From: Candidatus Bathyarchaeota archaeon
GTDB taxonomy: Archaea > Thermoproteota > Bathyarchaeia > TCS64
Length of the DNA stretch: 13,822 nucleotides
Direction: 5' to 3'
Assembly: GCA_026014515.1 (NCBI GenBank)
Contig: JAOZIG010000148.1
Location: 1 to 13,822 of the forward strand
Shown here: positions 6,367-12,369 of the stretch, in pieces
How the letters are laid out: every line of letters begins with the position of its first letter
Position numbering within the stretch: position 1 is the first letter of the stretch
Program-made: the position numbers and the translations under genes
The notes under the pieces: model-generated
The model's input: the letters and a program-made list of their open reading frames with translations, nothing else
Databases searched by the model: none
What the model was told of the DNA's origin: nothing

Positions 6367-6552
6367 ATGCCAAAGGTAGATACAGACGAGATAATAGCCA
6401 TGGAGGACACCCACATTACTGTCCGTGGCTATAGACGCCGAACAACCATCCCATCGGGAATATTCAGGTACCTCGAACTAGCAGACGGGGACGTGATAAG
6501 ATGGATAGCCACCAAAGATGGCACTGTATATGTATCTAAACTAGAAAAATAA
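6367..6552 (+). CDS. AbrB/MazE-like DNA-binding protein
   Basis: A 61-residue protein whose residues about 17-60 fit the swapped-hairpin AbrB fold: ITVRGYRRRTTIPSGIFRYLELADGDVIRW, then TKDGTVYVSKLEK as the last strand pair. The element RTTIPSGIFRYLEL matches the usual R-x-T-IP-xx-(I/V)-R-xx-L-x-(L/I)-xx-GD pattern. Such proteins are dimeric transcription regulators, or antitoxins when paired with a PIN or MazF-like toxin. No toxin gene adjoins it, so a free-standing regulator is more likely. It is divergent from prolyl-tRNA synthetase with 111 bp between start codons. Its TAA (6550-6552) touches the stop of the converging gene with no base between. The first 16 residues (MPKVDTDEIIAMEDTH) are an acidic lead-in, not part of the fold. 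Confidence 0.75.
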   Translation: MPKVDTDEIIAMEDTHITVRGYRRRTTIPSGIFRYLELADGDVIRWIATKDGTVYVSKLEK

Positions 6553-7449
6553 TTAGGGATATAAAACTGGGAAGTATAACAGCGTCCCAATCGTATATTG
6601 TATGTATCCGAGAGCGGTTGTCGAATCCATTGGATTGATATGCCCAGTTAATACATAATCGTAACCACCAACGGTTTCAAGCATACTTGTTAATGTCGTA
6701 ATCTGTGTACCATAGAGATCGTATCCGGGTACAGAGTTGTAGTAATTCCCAAGCGCCGTATTGTAGGTAATCTCAAAGGTCATGTCAGTAAATCCGGTAT
6801 TATCGGATTGCATTGGCATGATGGTATCAGCTGTAAACAGGTACATCCTGTTTCCATGTCTGTACTCAATGGATACTGCGCCCATTGTGTGCCCCGGCTC
6901 TTGGATGACTACAAACCGTGGATATAGCTCACTTCCCTCATAGCCATAATCAGGCATATAACCCTCATAAGTAAAGTCTTCAGGAATATCTGGACCTATA
7001 TTTGCACCTGCGTAAATGGACATCAGTTCTGAGTCAGGAGCATAAACTGGTATGCCCTGAGACTGGAAATATGAGCCTCCTCCAGCGTGATCAGAGTGAT
7101 AGTGAGTCAAATATACTGCAAGTATTGGTTTATTGAACGCGTTTGTTACACTATTGTAGAGTTCAGCCGCTTGCTCATCGTCTCCGCTATCAATCAGAAT
7201 AACTCCATTGCCAACATCAACGCCATAAATATTGACTCGATAAGACAAACCGGGATAACCAGTAACCTCCTCGCTGAGAGGAATGGTCTCCTCAAACCGC
7301 ATTACTTTTTTCGTAACTTGATATGAGGGTATAGCCCCCTGTTCATCATATTGTTTTGCTGAAACAGAAAGTATTGGTGTGATTAGGAATGATGATATGA
7401 TTATTGTAAGTAGTAATTTTGTGTGTGTCCTTTTTTGCATTATTCTCAT
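6553..7449 (-). CDS. Exported metallo-beta-lactamase-fold hydrolase
   Basis: A 298-residue protein with an N-terminal export signal: basic MRIMQKRTHTK, a hydrophobic core LLLTIIISSFLITPIL (12-27) and a likely cut after SVSA (about 31), so the mature enzyme should act outside the membrane. The metallo-beta-lactamase site is complete: LTHYHSDHAGG (114-124), His187 in EPGHTMGAVS, Asp208 in FTADTI and His270 in LTGHINP. This arrangement suits a zinc hydrolase of the broad B3-like/glyoxalase II group; the substrate is unknown. The ATG at 7449 is favoured by a TATAAA-type box centred about 26 nt upstream; the ATG at 7440 is the alternative. The region 158-180 is rich in Tyr, Gly and acidic residues. 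It is divergent from the seven-helix protein at 7637 and touches the AbrB-like gene stop codon to stop codon. Confidence 0.85.
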   Translation of the reverse strand: MRIMQKRTHTKLLLTIIISSFLITPILSVSAKQYDEQGAIPSYQVTKKVMRFEETIPLSEEVTGYPGLSYRVNIYGVDVGNGVILIDSGDDEQAAELYNSVTNAFNKPILAVYLTHYHSDHAGGGSYFQSQGIPVYAPDSELMSIYAGANIGPDIPEDFTYEGYMPDYGYEGSELYPRFVVIQEPGHTMGAVSIEYRHGNRMYLFTADTIMPMQSDNTGFTDMTFEITYNTALGNYYNSVPGYDLYGTQITTLTSMLETVGGYDYVLTGHINPMDSTTALGYIQYTIGTLLYFPVLYP

Positions 7450-7470
7450 AATTATCTGGCGTGAATAGAT

Positions 7471-7478
7471 GTTTATAA
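7471..7478 (-). promoter_or_regulatory. TATA-like box for the exported hydrolase
   Basis: The minus strand reads TTATAAAC, centred about 26 nt before the ATG at 7449. A second AT-rich element, GAATATAAAG, lies behind it near 7485-7494. Confidence 0.5.
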
Positions 7479-7502
7479 TGTTTCTTTATATTCTGATAGG
7501 TA

Positions 7503-7554
7503 TTGGTAAAACCATATTTGATATACATATCTCATATTCAAATATAATAACCAA
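7503..7554. repeat. Interrupted dyad in the divergent intergenic region
   Basis: TTGGT (7503-7507) and ATATTTGA (7514-7521) are mirrored by TCAAATAT (7538-7545) and ACCAA (7550-7554). The inner arms are perfect over 8 bp with a 16-nt spacer. The element lies between the TATA boxes of the exported hydrolase (minus) and the seven-helix protein (plus), where one dimeric regulator could act on both. The region is very AT-rich, so chance pairing is a real alternative. Confidence 0.4.
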
Positions 7555-7601
7555 AAAAAACATAATTTTGAATTGAAATTTAAATCAGATTTGCTGAAAG
7601 A

Positions 7602-7615
7602 TTAAATATAAAAAA
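7602..7615 (+). promoter_or_regulatory. TATA-like box for the seven-helix protein
   Basis: TTAAATATAAAAAA is centred about 29 nt before the ATG at 7637, predicting a leaderless or nearly leaderless transcript. No Shine-Dalgarno sequence precedes the ATG. Confidence 0.5.
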
Positions 7616-7636
7616 CATGAATAAAACTCGCACACA

Positions 7637-8815
7637 ATGAATATCCCGTACCTTGAGATATGGAGACTGGTTAACGGCCTCTTTACAATCGGATTTCTAC
7701 CATACTTATACGGGATATACAAAAGAACACAGAGACGCTTCTACCTCCTATGGGGCGTCGGCTTCGGTCTCTATGGACTAAGCATAGTGTTAAGAAGCAT
7801 AATACTGCTGCCAACTTATTATGACAACATAGTTTTTGTGTTATTAAACTACGTTTTACTCTATATACCGGGTTTTATCCTCATAATAACAGGAGTAGGA
7901 GTGCTCATTGACCGAGCAAACCTACTACTAATATCTTCGTTATCGATGCCTATATTGATACTAATAATCTATTTTACATCAAGCCCCGAGAGCCTAGGCT
8001 GGGTCATCTCCCTAGCACCGTATCTGTTTATGGCGGTGAGTCTATTGATAATCAGGTCTAAGTACTCTGCATCGCTTGATCTTCTAGTTGTAGGCTGGGC
8101 TTCATTACTGTTAACCAACATAGCTACACCGCTAGAGTTAATGACCCCTGTCTATGTCGAAGTATACGCGATTTTCAGTAAAATGATTATTCTAATCGGT
8201 ATGACTTCCCCCCAGTTCTCTTATCTTGTTGATGATTTGAGGAATTTCTTGATAAGTGGTATCCCCACAACGTATCTTGAGGACAACCTTCAAACATTCA
8301 CAATGTTGAACGCTGAAGGCTCAGTGAAAGACCGTGATGTTCAGTGGATACGGGACCGAATAAAGAAGAACACTGAATCAGGAATACGCAATATATTTCT
8401 CACTACATACGACTTGATCTCGGCTCATGATCTAATATCAAAGGGGATTTCAGAGAACGAAATATACATTGTCAGAATGGTTCCCGGTGGAAGGGACGCT
8501 AATATTGTCTTTGAGCAACCTATCTTGACGATTAATGATAATGTCAGTGATCTAGATATGCTATTTTCTGATATCATTAATTTCTCAAATGAGAGAAGAA
8601 TCCGATGCGAGATCATTCTATATACGTTCTCATCAGTCATTCACACACATGGCTGGAAAAGAGTCTACAGCTTCGTTATCTCAAAACTACCACAGCTAAA
8701 GAACAGCATGGTACACTTGACTGTCTTCTATTATCCTGAGACCCATAGTGAGGAGGAGATATCAAAATTTGAGAGTATGGCGGATCAGATAATCAGTTTA
8801 GTCGGAAGAGGTTAA
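7637..8815 (+). CDS. Seven-helix membrane protein with C-terminal DUF835-like domain
   Basis: A 392-residue protein in two halves. Residues 1-195 hold seven hydrophobic segments (about 8-27, 36-58, 64-90, 96-113, 120-138, 147-163 and 172-190), as in membrane-embedded sensory modules. Residues about 210-390 are soluble and alternate strands and helices: NIFLTTYDLI (252-261), EIYIVRMVPG (275-284), EIILYTFSSVIHTHGWKRVYSFV (325-347), VHLTVFYYPE (359-368), then ESMADQIISLV. I read this as DUF835-like, a domain I take to be a non-catalytic RecA/KaiC-type fold; no Walker A motif is present, so it should not bind ATP in the usual way. It has no kinase or methyl-accepting part, so signalling would go through a partner. 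The converging KaiC-like ATPase and GH3-like enzyme are candidates. Its 3' end overlaps the GH3-like gene by 18 nt. Function is not established. Confidence 0.7.
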   Translation: MNIPYLEIWRLVNGLFTIGFLPYLYGIYKRTQRRFYLLWGVGFGLYGLSIVLRSIILLPTYYDNIVFVLLNYVLLYIPGFILIITGVGVLIDRANLLLISSLSMPILILIIYFTSSPESLGWVISLAPYLFMAVSLLIIRSKYSASLDLLVVGWASLLLTNIATPLELMTPVYVEVYAIFSKMIILIGMTSPQFSYLVDDLRNFLISGIPTTYLEDNLQTFTMLNAEGSVKDRDVQWIRDRIKKNTESGIRNIFLTTYDLISAHDLISKGISENEIYIVRMVPGGRDANIVFEQPILTINDNVSDLDMLFSDIINFSNERRIRCEIILYTFSSVIHTHGWKRVYSFVISKLPQLKNSMVHLTVFYYPETHSEEEISKFESMADQIISLVGRG

Positions 8816-10213
8816 GGAGTTTAACGTCTCCTCTTTCATGTTTATCCGTATTATCTTCGGCATACCCTTCTGTTTTGCGAGATATCGTTTGAATGCACCA
8901 GAGGGAAGCAAAGTCACCTTCAGAGGCGTATAGCCTAGGAAGTTACATAGGTCTCTCCAATCTTTGTCATACTCGATGAGTTTTGTATGAAGTTTATTTG
9001 TGACTTCCTCGACACTCATGGGTTCTCGAAGTTCCAAGTATATATGGAGATAGTCCCGTGAACCCTCAAGTTCCCGTTTGGCTGTGAAATCAACGTATGG
9101 TATCTTTTCACTGATAAGCACCTCGATGATTTCTTCTTCTGCTATTCTGGTAAAGTTATGAAGAACAATAAGATTGTCGCCTCTTGCGTAGTACCTGAAT
9201 ACAGGGAACTCTGTTTCAAGTATATCATCGCGGTATGCGATACATTCCATTATATCAGGCATTACATACCGAGTCATATCAGATTTATAGGGAGTAGCTA
9301 TTAACTGGTATTTTTCTCCCTTCTCAACCTCACCTATTGATATAACTTCAGTTTCCGGAGTACTCGTCTCTCCATCCATACCTAAGAGCTCGTTCTCTGG
9401 GATAAACTCGGAGTAAATCACTCGCCAATCGAATAAAAAGGCCCCGGGATACTGAATGGATGGAATACTACAGTACATTGTCTCTGTTGAACCATAGGTG
9501 GTCTTGGGATAGCTTCCAGTTAGCTTTTTTATATCTTCTTTTAGAATTTCAGCGGAACGATCCTGAGACATGAATCCTTTCAGTTGAATCTGGTCATCAA
9601 TTCTAGGGACAATATCATCCAACAGGGTTGTAATAGTCATATACGCTATATCGATATCTTTGTGGTTTTTTACAAAATAATCAACCTTTGTATCAAAAGG
9701 AAGATCAACATCAGGAACCTGTTTCACCCACCCCGAGTTATTATCATCAAACAAGTCCGTTAAAAACGCGGAAATATGAGACCCCCCCGGAGTATTCCTG
9801 TATACAGTATCACCCACCTCAAAGGTTACTTTATCTTGATCATGGGAGCCGATGAGCATAACCGAGAACCCGGTTTTTTGAAGATTATCCTTGAGCCCTG
9901 TTTTGGGTAGCATGAAGGTCTTTGGTTTTCCCAGTGTTCCACTTGTGATAGCCTTCACATAATCGGATAGATGATATAGAAAGTCCCCTTCCTTTGGGTT
10001 TTCATAGAAGCTACGATAAAACTCGTATTTAGTGCAGGGAATAGATGCGTTATTAGAGAGGGTATCAAGCCTCATCTTCTTGCCTATGTTGGTGTTTTTC
10101 TGTTTAGCTATCTTTTCATTAAAGAGTCTCTCTTGTTTTTTTAGATAATTCTTTTCTGTTAGAAAATTTAACGCATATTTTTTAGCAAAAGGAAAGAGAA
10201 CTTGTTTTAACAT
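8798..10213 (-). CDS. GH3-like adenylate-forming enzyme
   Basis: A 471-residue member of the ANL adenylating superfamily, closest by motif to the GH3 family of acyl-acid amido synthetases. ATP phosphate loop: TSGTLGKPKTF (90-100). Adenine-binding motif: TYGSTET (239-245). Next come TPYKSDMTRYVMPDI (307-321) and the ARGD ribose motif in YYARGDNLIVL (341-351), then a small C-terminal domain with FKRYLAKQKG (441-450). GH3 enzymes adenylate a carboxylic acid and join it to an amino acid or amine; plant members act on auxin and jasmonate. Plant members run to about 600 residues, so this is a short form. The acid and amine here are unknown. It is the second gene of an operon, 10 nt after the KaiC-like ATPase, with Shine-Dalgarno GAGGG overlapping that gene's stop codon, so translation is probably coupled. 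A PaaK/LuxE-like ligase is the alternative. Confidence 0.75.
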   Translation of the reverse strand: MLKQVLFPFAKKYALNFLTEKNYLKKQERLFNEKIAKQKNTNIGKKMRLDTLSNNASIPCTKYEFYRSFYENPKEGDFLYHLSDYVKAITSGTLGKPKTFMLPKTGLKDNLQKTGFSVMLIGSHDQDKVTFEVGDTVYRNTPGGSHISAFLTDLFDDNNSGWVKQVPDVDLPFDTKVDYFVKNHKDIDIAYMTITTLLDDIVPRIDDQIQLKGFMSQDRSAEILKEDIKKLTGSYPKTTYGSTETMYCSIPSIQYPGAFLFDWRVIYSEFIPENELLGMDGETSTPETEVISIGEVEKGEKYQLIATPYKSDMTRYVMPDIMECIAYRDDILETEFPVFRYYARGDNLIVLHNFTRIAEEEIIEVLISEKIPYVDFTAKRELEGSRDYLHIYLELREPMSVEEVTNKLHTKLIEYDKDWRDLCNFLGYTPLKVTLLPSGAFKRYLAKQKGMPKIIRINMKEETLNSLTSSD

Positions 10214-10217
10214 TTGT

Positions 10218-10225
10218 TTCCCTCT
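10218..10225 (-). promoter_or_regulatory. Shine-Dalgarno site of the GH3-like gene, overlapping the upstream stop
   Basis: The minus strand reads TAGAGGGAAACAAATG, in which the KaiC-like stop TAG runs directly into AGAGGG and then the ATG at 10213. This layout points to translational coupling of the two genes. Confidence 0.6.
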
Positions 10226-10958
10226 ATACTAAGACTGGTTCTGAACTGAAGACCTGAAAACCTCGATTATTTATTATATATCTTCTCGGTTGATCATCAA
10301 AGTTAATGCCACGCATCTTATCGATGCGAATAGTCTTAATCATTGTATAATCAATCAAATCCTTGTTAAGAAGAAAGACCCCATCAGAGAGGAACTGCTC
10401 CATATAGAAATCACCTACACTAGGAAGACCCTCAGAGGTTATGACCGCTGAGCAGCCAAGGTTTCTTATGGTATCAAAAAGTTGCCCTATCAAGTATCTT
10501 TTCTTACCTGATCTTGACTCATGGACAAGAATACTGGTAACAGGATCAATAATGATGTGTTTTGCGCCTAAACGTTTTACAGCGGTCTCGATCTCGTTCT
10601 CGATACTGAACTGAATCTTGCCTTTTCTTCTTTCTATAGGCTCAACAACTCCCTGACTGTGAGGGACCATATAGATGTCCAAGGTCTCTATCATATCATT
10701 TGCCTCGGCATCAACGAGGTCCCACCCAAACGCTAGCGCGTTCTTTGTCTTCTTTTCCATTGATTCTTCTAGCGAGACGTATACAACGGGTTCTCCTCGG
10801 CTAACTGCCCTCATCATATATTGGAGAGTCATGATTGTCTTTCCGGAGCCGGGTCCTCCGCAGAGAAGTATGATGCTTTTTTCAGGTATTCCGCCTCCTA
10901 GCATCTCATCAAGTCCTTGTATACCGGTTTCCACACGTGCTACATTGTATTCTTCCAT
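10224..10958 (-). CDS. KaiC-domain RecA-superfamily ATPase
   Basis: A single-domain KaiC-like ATPase of 244 residues. VETGIQGLDEMLGGGIP leads into Walker A GGPGSGKT (34-41). YVSLEES (60-66) carries the paired glutamates that act as catalytic base in KaiC, and Walker B is HIIIDPVTSI (134-143). Arginines and lysines in IRIDKMRG (about 210-217) fit the subunit-interface finger of the family. Archaeal KaiC homologues have been proposed as signal-transduction hubs; cyanobacterial KaiC is the circadian clock core but has two such domains. The ATG at 10958 is preferred because GGCGGTGA lies 5 nt upstream; a GTG at 10967, inside that same stretch, is the alternative. It leads an operon with the GH3-like enzyme and has a leader of about 75 nt if the TATA-like AATATTTTAG at 11055-11064 is used. 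It is not RadA: no N-terminal helix-hairpin-helix domain. Confidence 0.85.
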   Translation of the reverse strand: MEEYNVARVETGIQGLDEMLGGGIPEKSIILLCGGPGSGKTIMTLQYMMRAVSRGEPVVYVSLEESMEKKTKNALAFGWDLVDAEANDMIETLDIYMVPHSQGVVEPIERRKGKIQFSIENEIETAVKRLGAKHIIIDPVTSILVHESRSGKKRYLIGQLFDTIRNLGCSAVITSEGLPSVGDFYMEQFLSDGVFLLNKDLIDYTMIKTIRIDKMRGINFDDQPRRYIINNRGFQVFSSEPVLV

Positions 10959-10989
10959 TGTATTCACCGCCGGGTGGATGCGTCAAGAA

Positions 10990-11021
10990 AACGACATATC
11001 GTAGATAATCTAATTGTCGTT
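10990..11021 (-). promoter_or_regulatory. Nested inverted repeat in the leader of the KaiC-like operon
   Basis: AACGACA (10990-10996) and TGTCGTT (11015-11021) are perfect 7-bp arms; inside them TATC-GTA-GATA (10997-11007) forms a second small stem. The element lies between the predicted promoter and the start codon of the KaiC-like gene. It could be an operator or an RNA hairpin near the ribosome site. There is no match I know to a riboswitch. Confidence 0.35.
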
Positions 11022-11054
11022 GACCCTCAGTTTCTCACCCATGAGGATATTATT

Positions 11055-11064
11055 CTAAAATATT
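11055..11064 (-). promoter_or_regulatory. Possible TATA box of the KaiC-like/GH3-like operon
   Basis: The minus strand reads AATATTTTAG. A second candidate, CTATATAC, lies at 11072-11079. Either gives a leader of about 75-90 nt, much longer than for the other genes here. The choice between them is uncertain. Confidence 0.3.
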
Positions 11065-11087
11065 CTCTTTTGTATATAGCTGTTTGT

Positions 11088-11103
11088 TTTTAATTAATTA
11101 AAA
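11088..11103. repeat. 16-bp perfect palindrome TTTTAATTAATTAAAA
   Basis: The sequence equals its own reverse complement over 16 bp. It sits between the KaiC-like operon (minus) and the iron-sulfur gene (plus). Its right half is well placed as the TATA box of the iron-sulfur gene, giving a start near 11123 and a leader of about 23 nt that includes the Shine-Dalgarno site. It may be a symmetric TATA element, a regulator site, or both. Confidence 0.5.
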
Positions 11104-11133
11104 CTCATGTTTAAGCCTTAAATCCACCCAGAG

Positions 11134-11138
11134 AGGAG
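11134..11138 (+). promoter_or_regulatory. Shine-Dalgarno site of the iron-sulfur protein gene
   Basis: AGGAG, with GAGAGGAGAA around it, lies 7 nt before the ATG at 11146. It is the clearest Shine-Dalgarno sequence in the window and fixes this start. Confidence 0.7.
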
Positions 11139-11145
11139 AACAGTT

Positions 11146-11802
11146 ATGGCTAGGCCAAATGGTGAAAAATTCTATACACCCAAACAATTAACCAAAATTG
11201 CAGCGGATATTGAAAAAGCAGTCACGATACCAGTTAACACAATGATAGAGGCGGAGCACCGCGTATTTGATCTCTCGGAGGTAGAAAAAATTCTACGCGA
11301 CGCCAAAAGGATCGCGGTACAAGATTGTGGATGCAAAACGGAAAACAATAACTGTGATGCTCCACGGGACGTCTGTTTGAGTCTAGATAATGAAGTTGAA
11401 TACTCTCTGGAACACTCGAATGGTAGAGAGATAACAGTCGAGGAGGCTCTTGATGTATTAAAGAAAAGTCACGAGGCTGGGCTTGTCCATATGGCGTATG
11501 TGATGAAAGGTCAAGATAAACCCGGATTACTCTGTAGCTGTTGCAGTTGCTGCTGTCACACATTGGGTGGTTTGTTGAGATATGGTATTCATGCAGAGGT
11601 TCTCACATCAAAACTGGTAGCCTCAGATGACGTTCAGAGATGCGATGATTGTGGAGACTGTGTTCCTAGGTGCGTTTTCCAAGCACGAAGAATGGAAAAC
11701 GAAAATCTTGTGTTTGACCCAGAGAAGTGTTTTGGCTGCGGTCTATGTGCTTCTGTGTGTCCTCAAGATGCGATAAAGATGATACCACGTGAAACTCAAT
11801 GA
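11146..11802 (+). CDS. Cysteine-rich iron-sulfur protein with C-terminal 2[4Fe-4S] ferredoxin domain
   Basis: A 218-residue soluble protein with 18 cysteines in three groups. The N-terminal half has QDCGCKTENNNCDAPRDVC (Cys61, 63, 70, 77). The middle has CSCCSCCCH (Cys130, 132, 133, 135, 136, 137). The C-terminal ferredoxin domain has two motifs: C-x2-C-x2-C-x3-C at 166-176 (CDDCGDCVPRC, with Val rather than Pro next) and a classical one at 195-205 ending CP. The last domain should hold two [4Fe-4S] clusters for electron transfer; the first two groups may bind a further cluster or another metal. I recall similar proteins in anaerobes described only as 4Fe-4S binding proteins, without a known reaction. 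It overlaps the next gene by ATGA, so the two are translated together. Electron donor and acceptor are unknown. Confidence 0.85.
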   Translation: MARPNGEKFYTPKQLTKIAADIEKAVTIPVNTMIEAEHRVFDLSEVEKILRDAKRIAVQDCGCKTENNNCDAPRDVCLSLDNEVEYSLEHSNGREITVEEALDVLKKSHEAGLVHMAYVMKGQDKPGLLCSCCSCCCHTLGGLLRYGIHAEVLTSKLVASDDVQRCDDCGDCVPRCVFQARRMENENLVFDPEKCFGCGLCASVCPQDAIKMIPRETQ

Positions 11803-12332
11803 TTCAAGACGTTAAACCCCTGATATTAGAGCATATGAATAGGAGACCCATGGCCCGGGCTCAGGATATATACAAGCTACTCTTTCAGGGAGTATTCGGT
11901 GTCGCCCATATTGTATCAGATAAAGCATGGAATATATTAATCGAGGAAGCTGGAAGAATCAACCTCAAAGAACACAGCGAGGACCCGTTAATTGAACCTG
12001 TCTCACCAGACGCCTCGATGGTACGGGTGAACCTCCGCCAATACATCAACGGCGGAGGAGACTTGGAGAGCTTGTACCAGGTTATGAGAAAATCAGCGGA
12101 ACACAAGGGTGACGATGAGGTTTTTCTAGATTATTGGGGTCAGTACAAGCGGATGGTAACAGAAGGACTAGTTTCAGGGGCTCAGAATGAGATAGATGAG
12201 CTTGATAACCTGATCAGTACAGAGGGAGTAAAGCCCAGACACCACACGGAGCCATATAGACAGGCATACTACCCCGCGTACCGTGTGGTAGTAATGAAAA
12301 TCTATAACGAATACACTGTGTCCAGTGGTTAG
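11799..12332 (+). CDS. Conserved protein of unknown function, coupled to the iron-sulfur protein
   Basis: A 177-residue soluble protein without membrane segments, signal peptide or cysteines. Conserved-looking blocks are QDIYKLLFQGVFGVAHI (22-38), RVNLRQYINGGGDLE (76-90) and YRQAYYPAYRVV (153-164). From memory these resemble an uncharacterised family in anaerobic bacteria with versions of the GGGH and YHPAYRV motifs; I know no function for it. His37, His149, His150 and several acidic residues could form a metal or active site, but that is speculation. The ATG overlaps the upstream stop as ATGA, a strong sign of coupled translation and of a joint task with the iron-sulfur protein. A separate TATA box for the next gene begins directly after its stop codon. 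Confidence 0.75.
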   Translation: MIQDVKPLILEHMNRRPMARAQDIYKLLFQGVFGVAHIVSDKAWNILIEEAGRINLKEHSEDPLIEPVSPDASMVRVNLRQYINGGGDLESLYQVMRKSAEHKGDDEVFLDYWGQYKRMVTEGLVSGAQNEIDELDNLISTEGVKPRHHTEPYRQAYYPAYRVVVMKIYNEYTVSSG

Positions 12333-12333
12333 T

Positions 12334-12342
12334 GTTAAAAAC
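12334..12342 (+). promoter_or_regulatory. TATA-like box for the M20 amidohydrolase
   Basis: GTTAAAAAC lies right after the upstream stop codon (12330-12332) and is centred about 32 nt before the ATG at 12370. It suggests separate transcription of the amidohydrolase with a leader of about 5 nt. Confidence 0.4.
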
Positions 12343-12369
12343 TGTTCACACAGATTGTATTAGATTAAT

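Noticed and set aside
6256..6414. In-frame 53-codon upstream extension of the prolyl-tRNA synthetase
   Set aside because: It is rich in Trp, Tyr and Phe unlike any synthetase N-terminus, overlaps the AbrB-like gene and crosses the TATA box and Shine-Dalgarno site that fit the ATG at 6255.
7617..7640. Seven-codon upstream open frame whose TGA overlaps the ATG of the seven-helix protein
   Set aside because: The TATA box at 7602-7615 predicts a transcript start near 7637, so the mini-frame would not be in the message.
10224..10958. KaiC-like ATPase as a RadA recombinase or a circadian clock KaiC
   Set aside because: It lacks RadA's N-terminal domain, has a single ATPase domain rather than KaiC's two, and no kaiA or kaiB is nearby.
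11273..11562. Cysteine cluster CSCCSCCC read as a metallothionein-like domain
   Set aside because: The cluster is embedded in a longer protein with a ferredoxin domain and a separate CGC...C...C group, so an iron-sulfur or other metal site of a redox protein is more likely than a metal-storage peptide.
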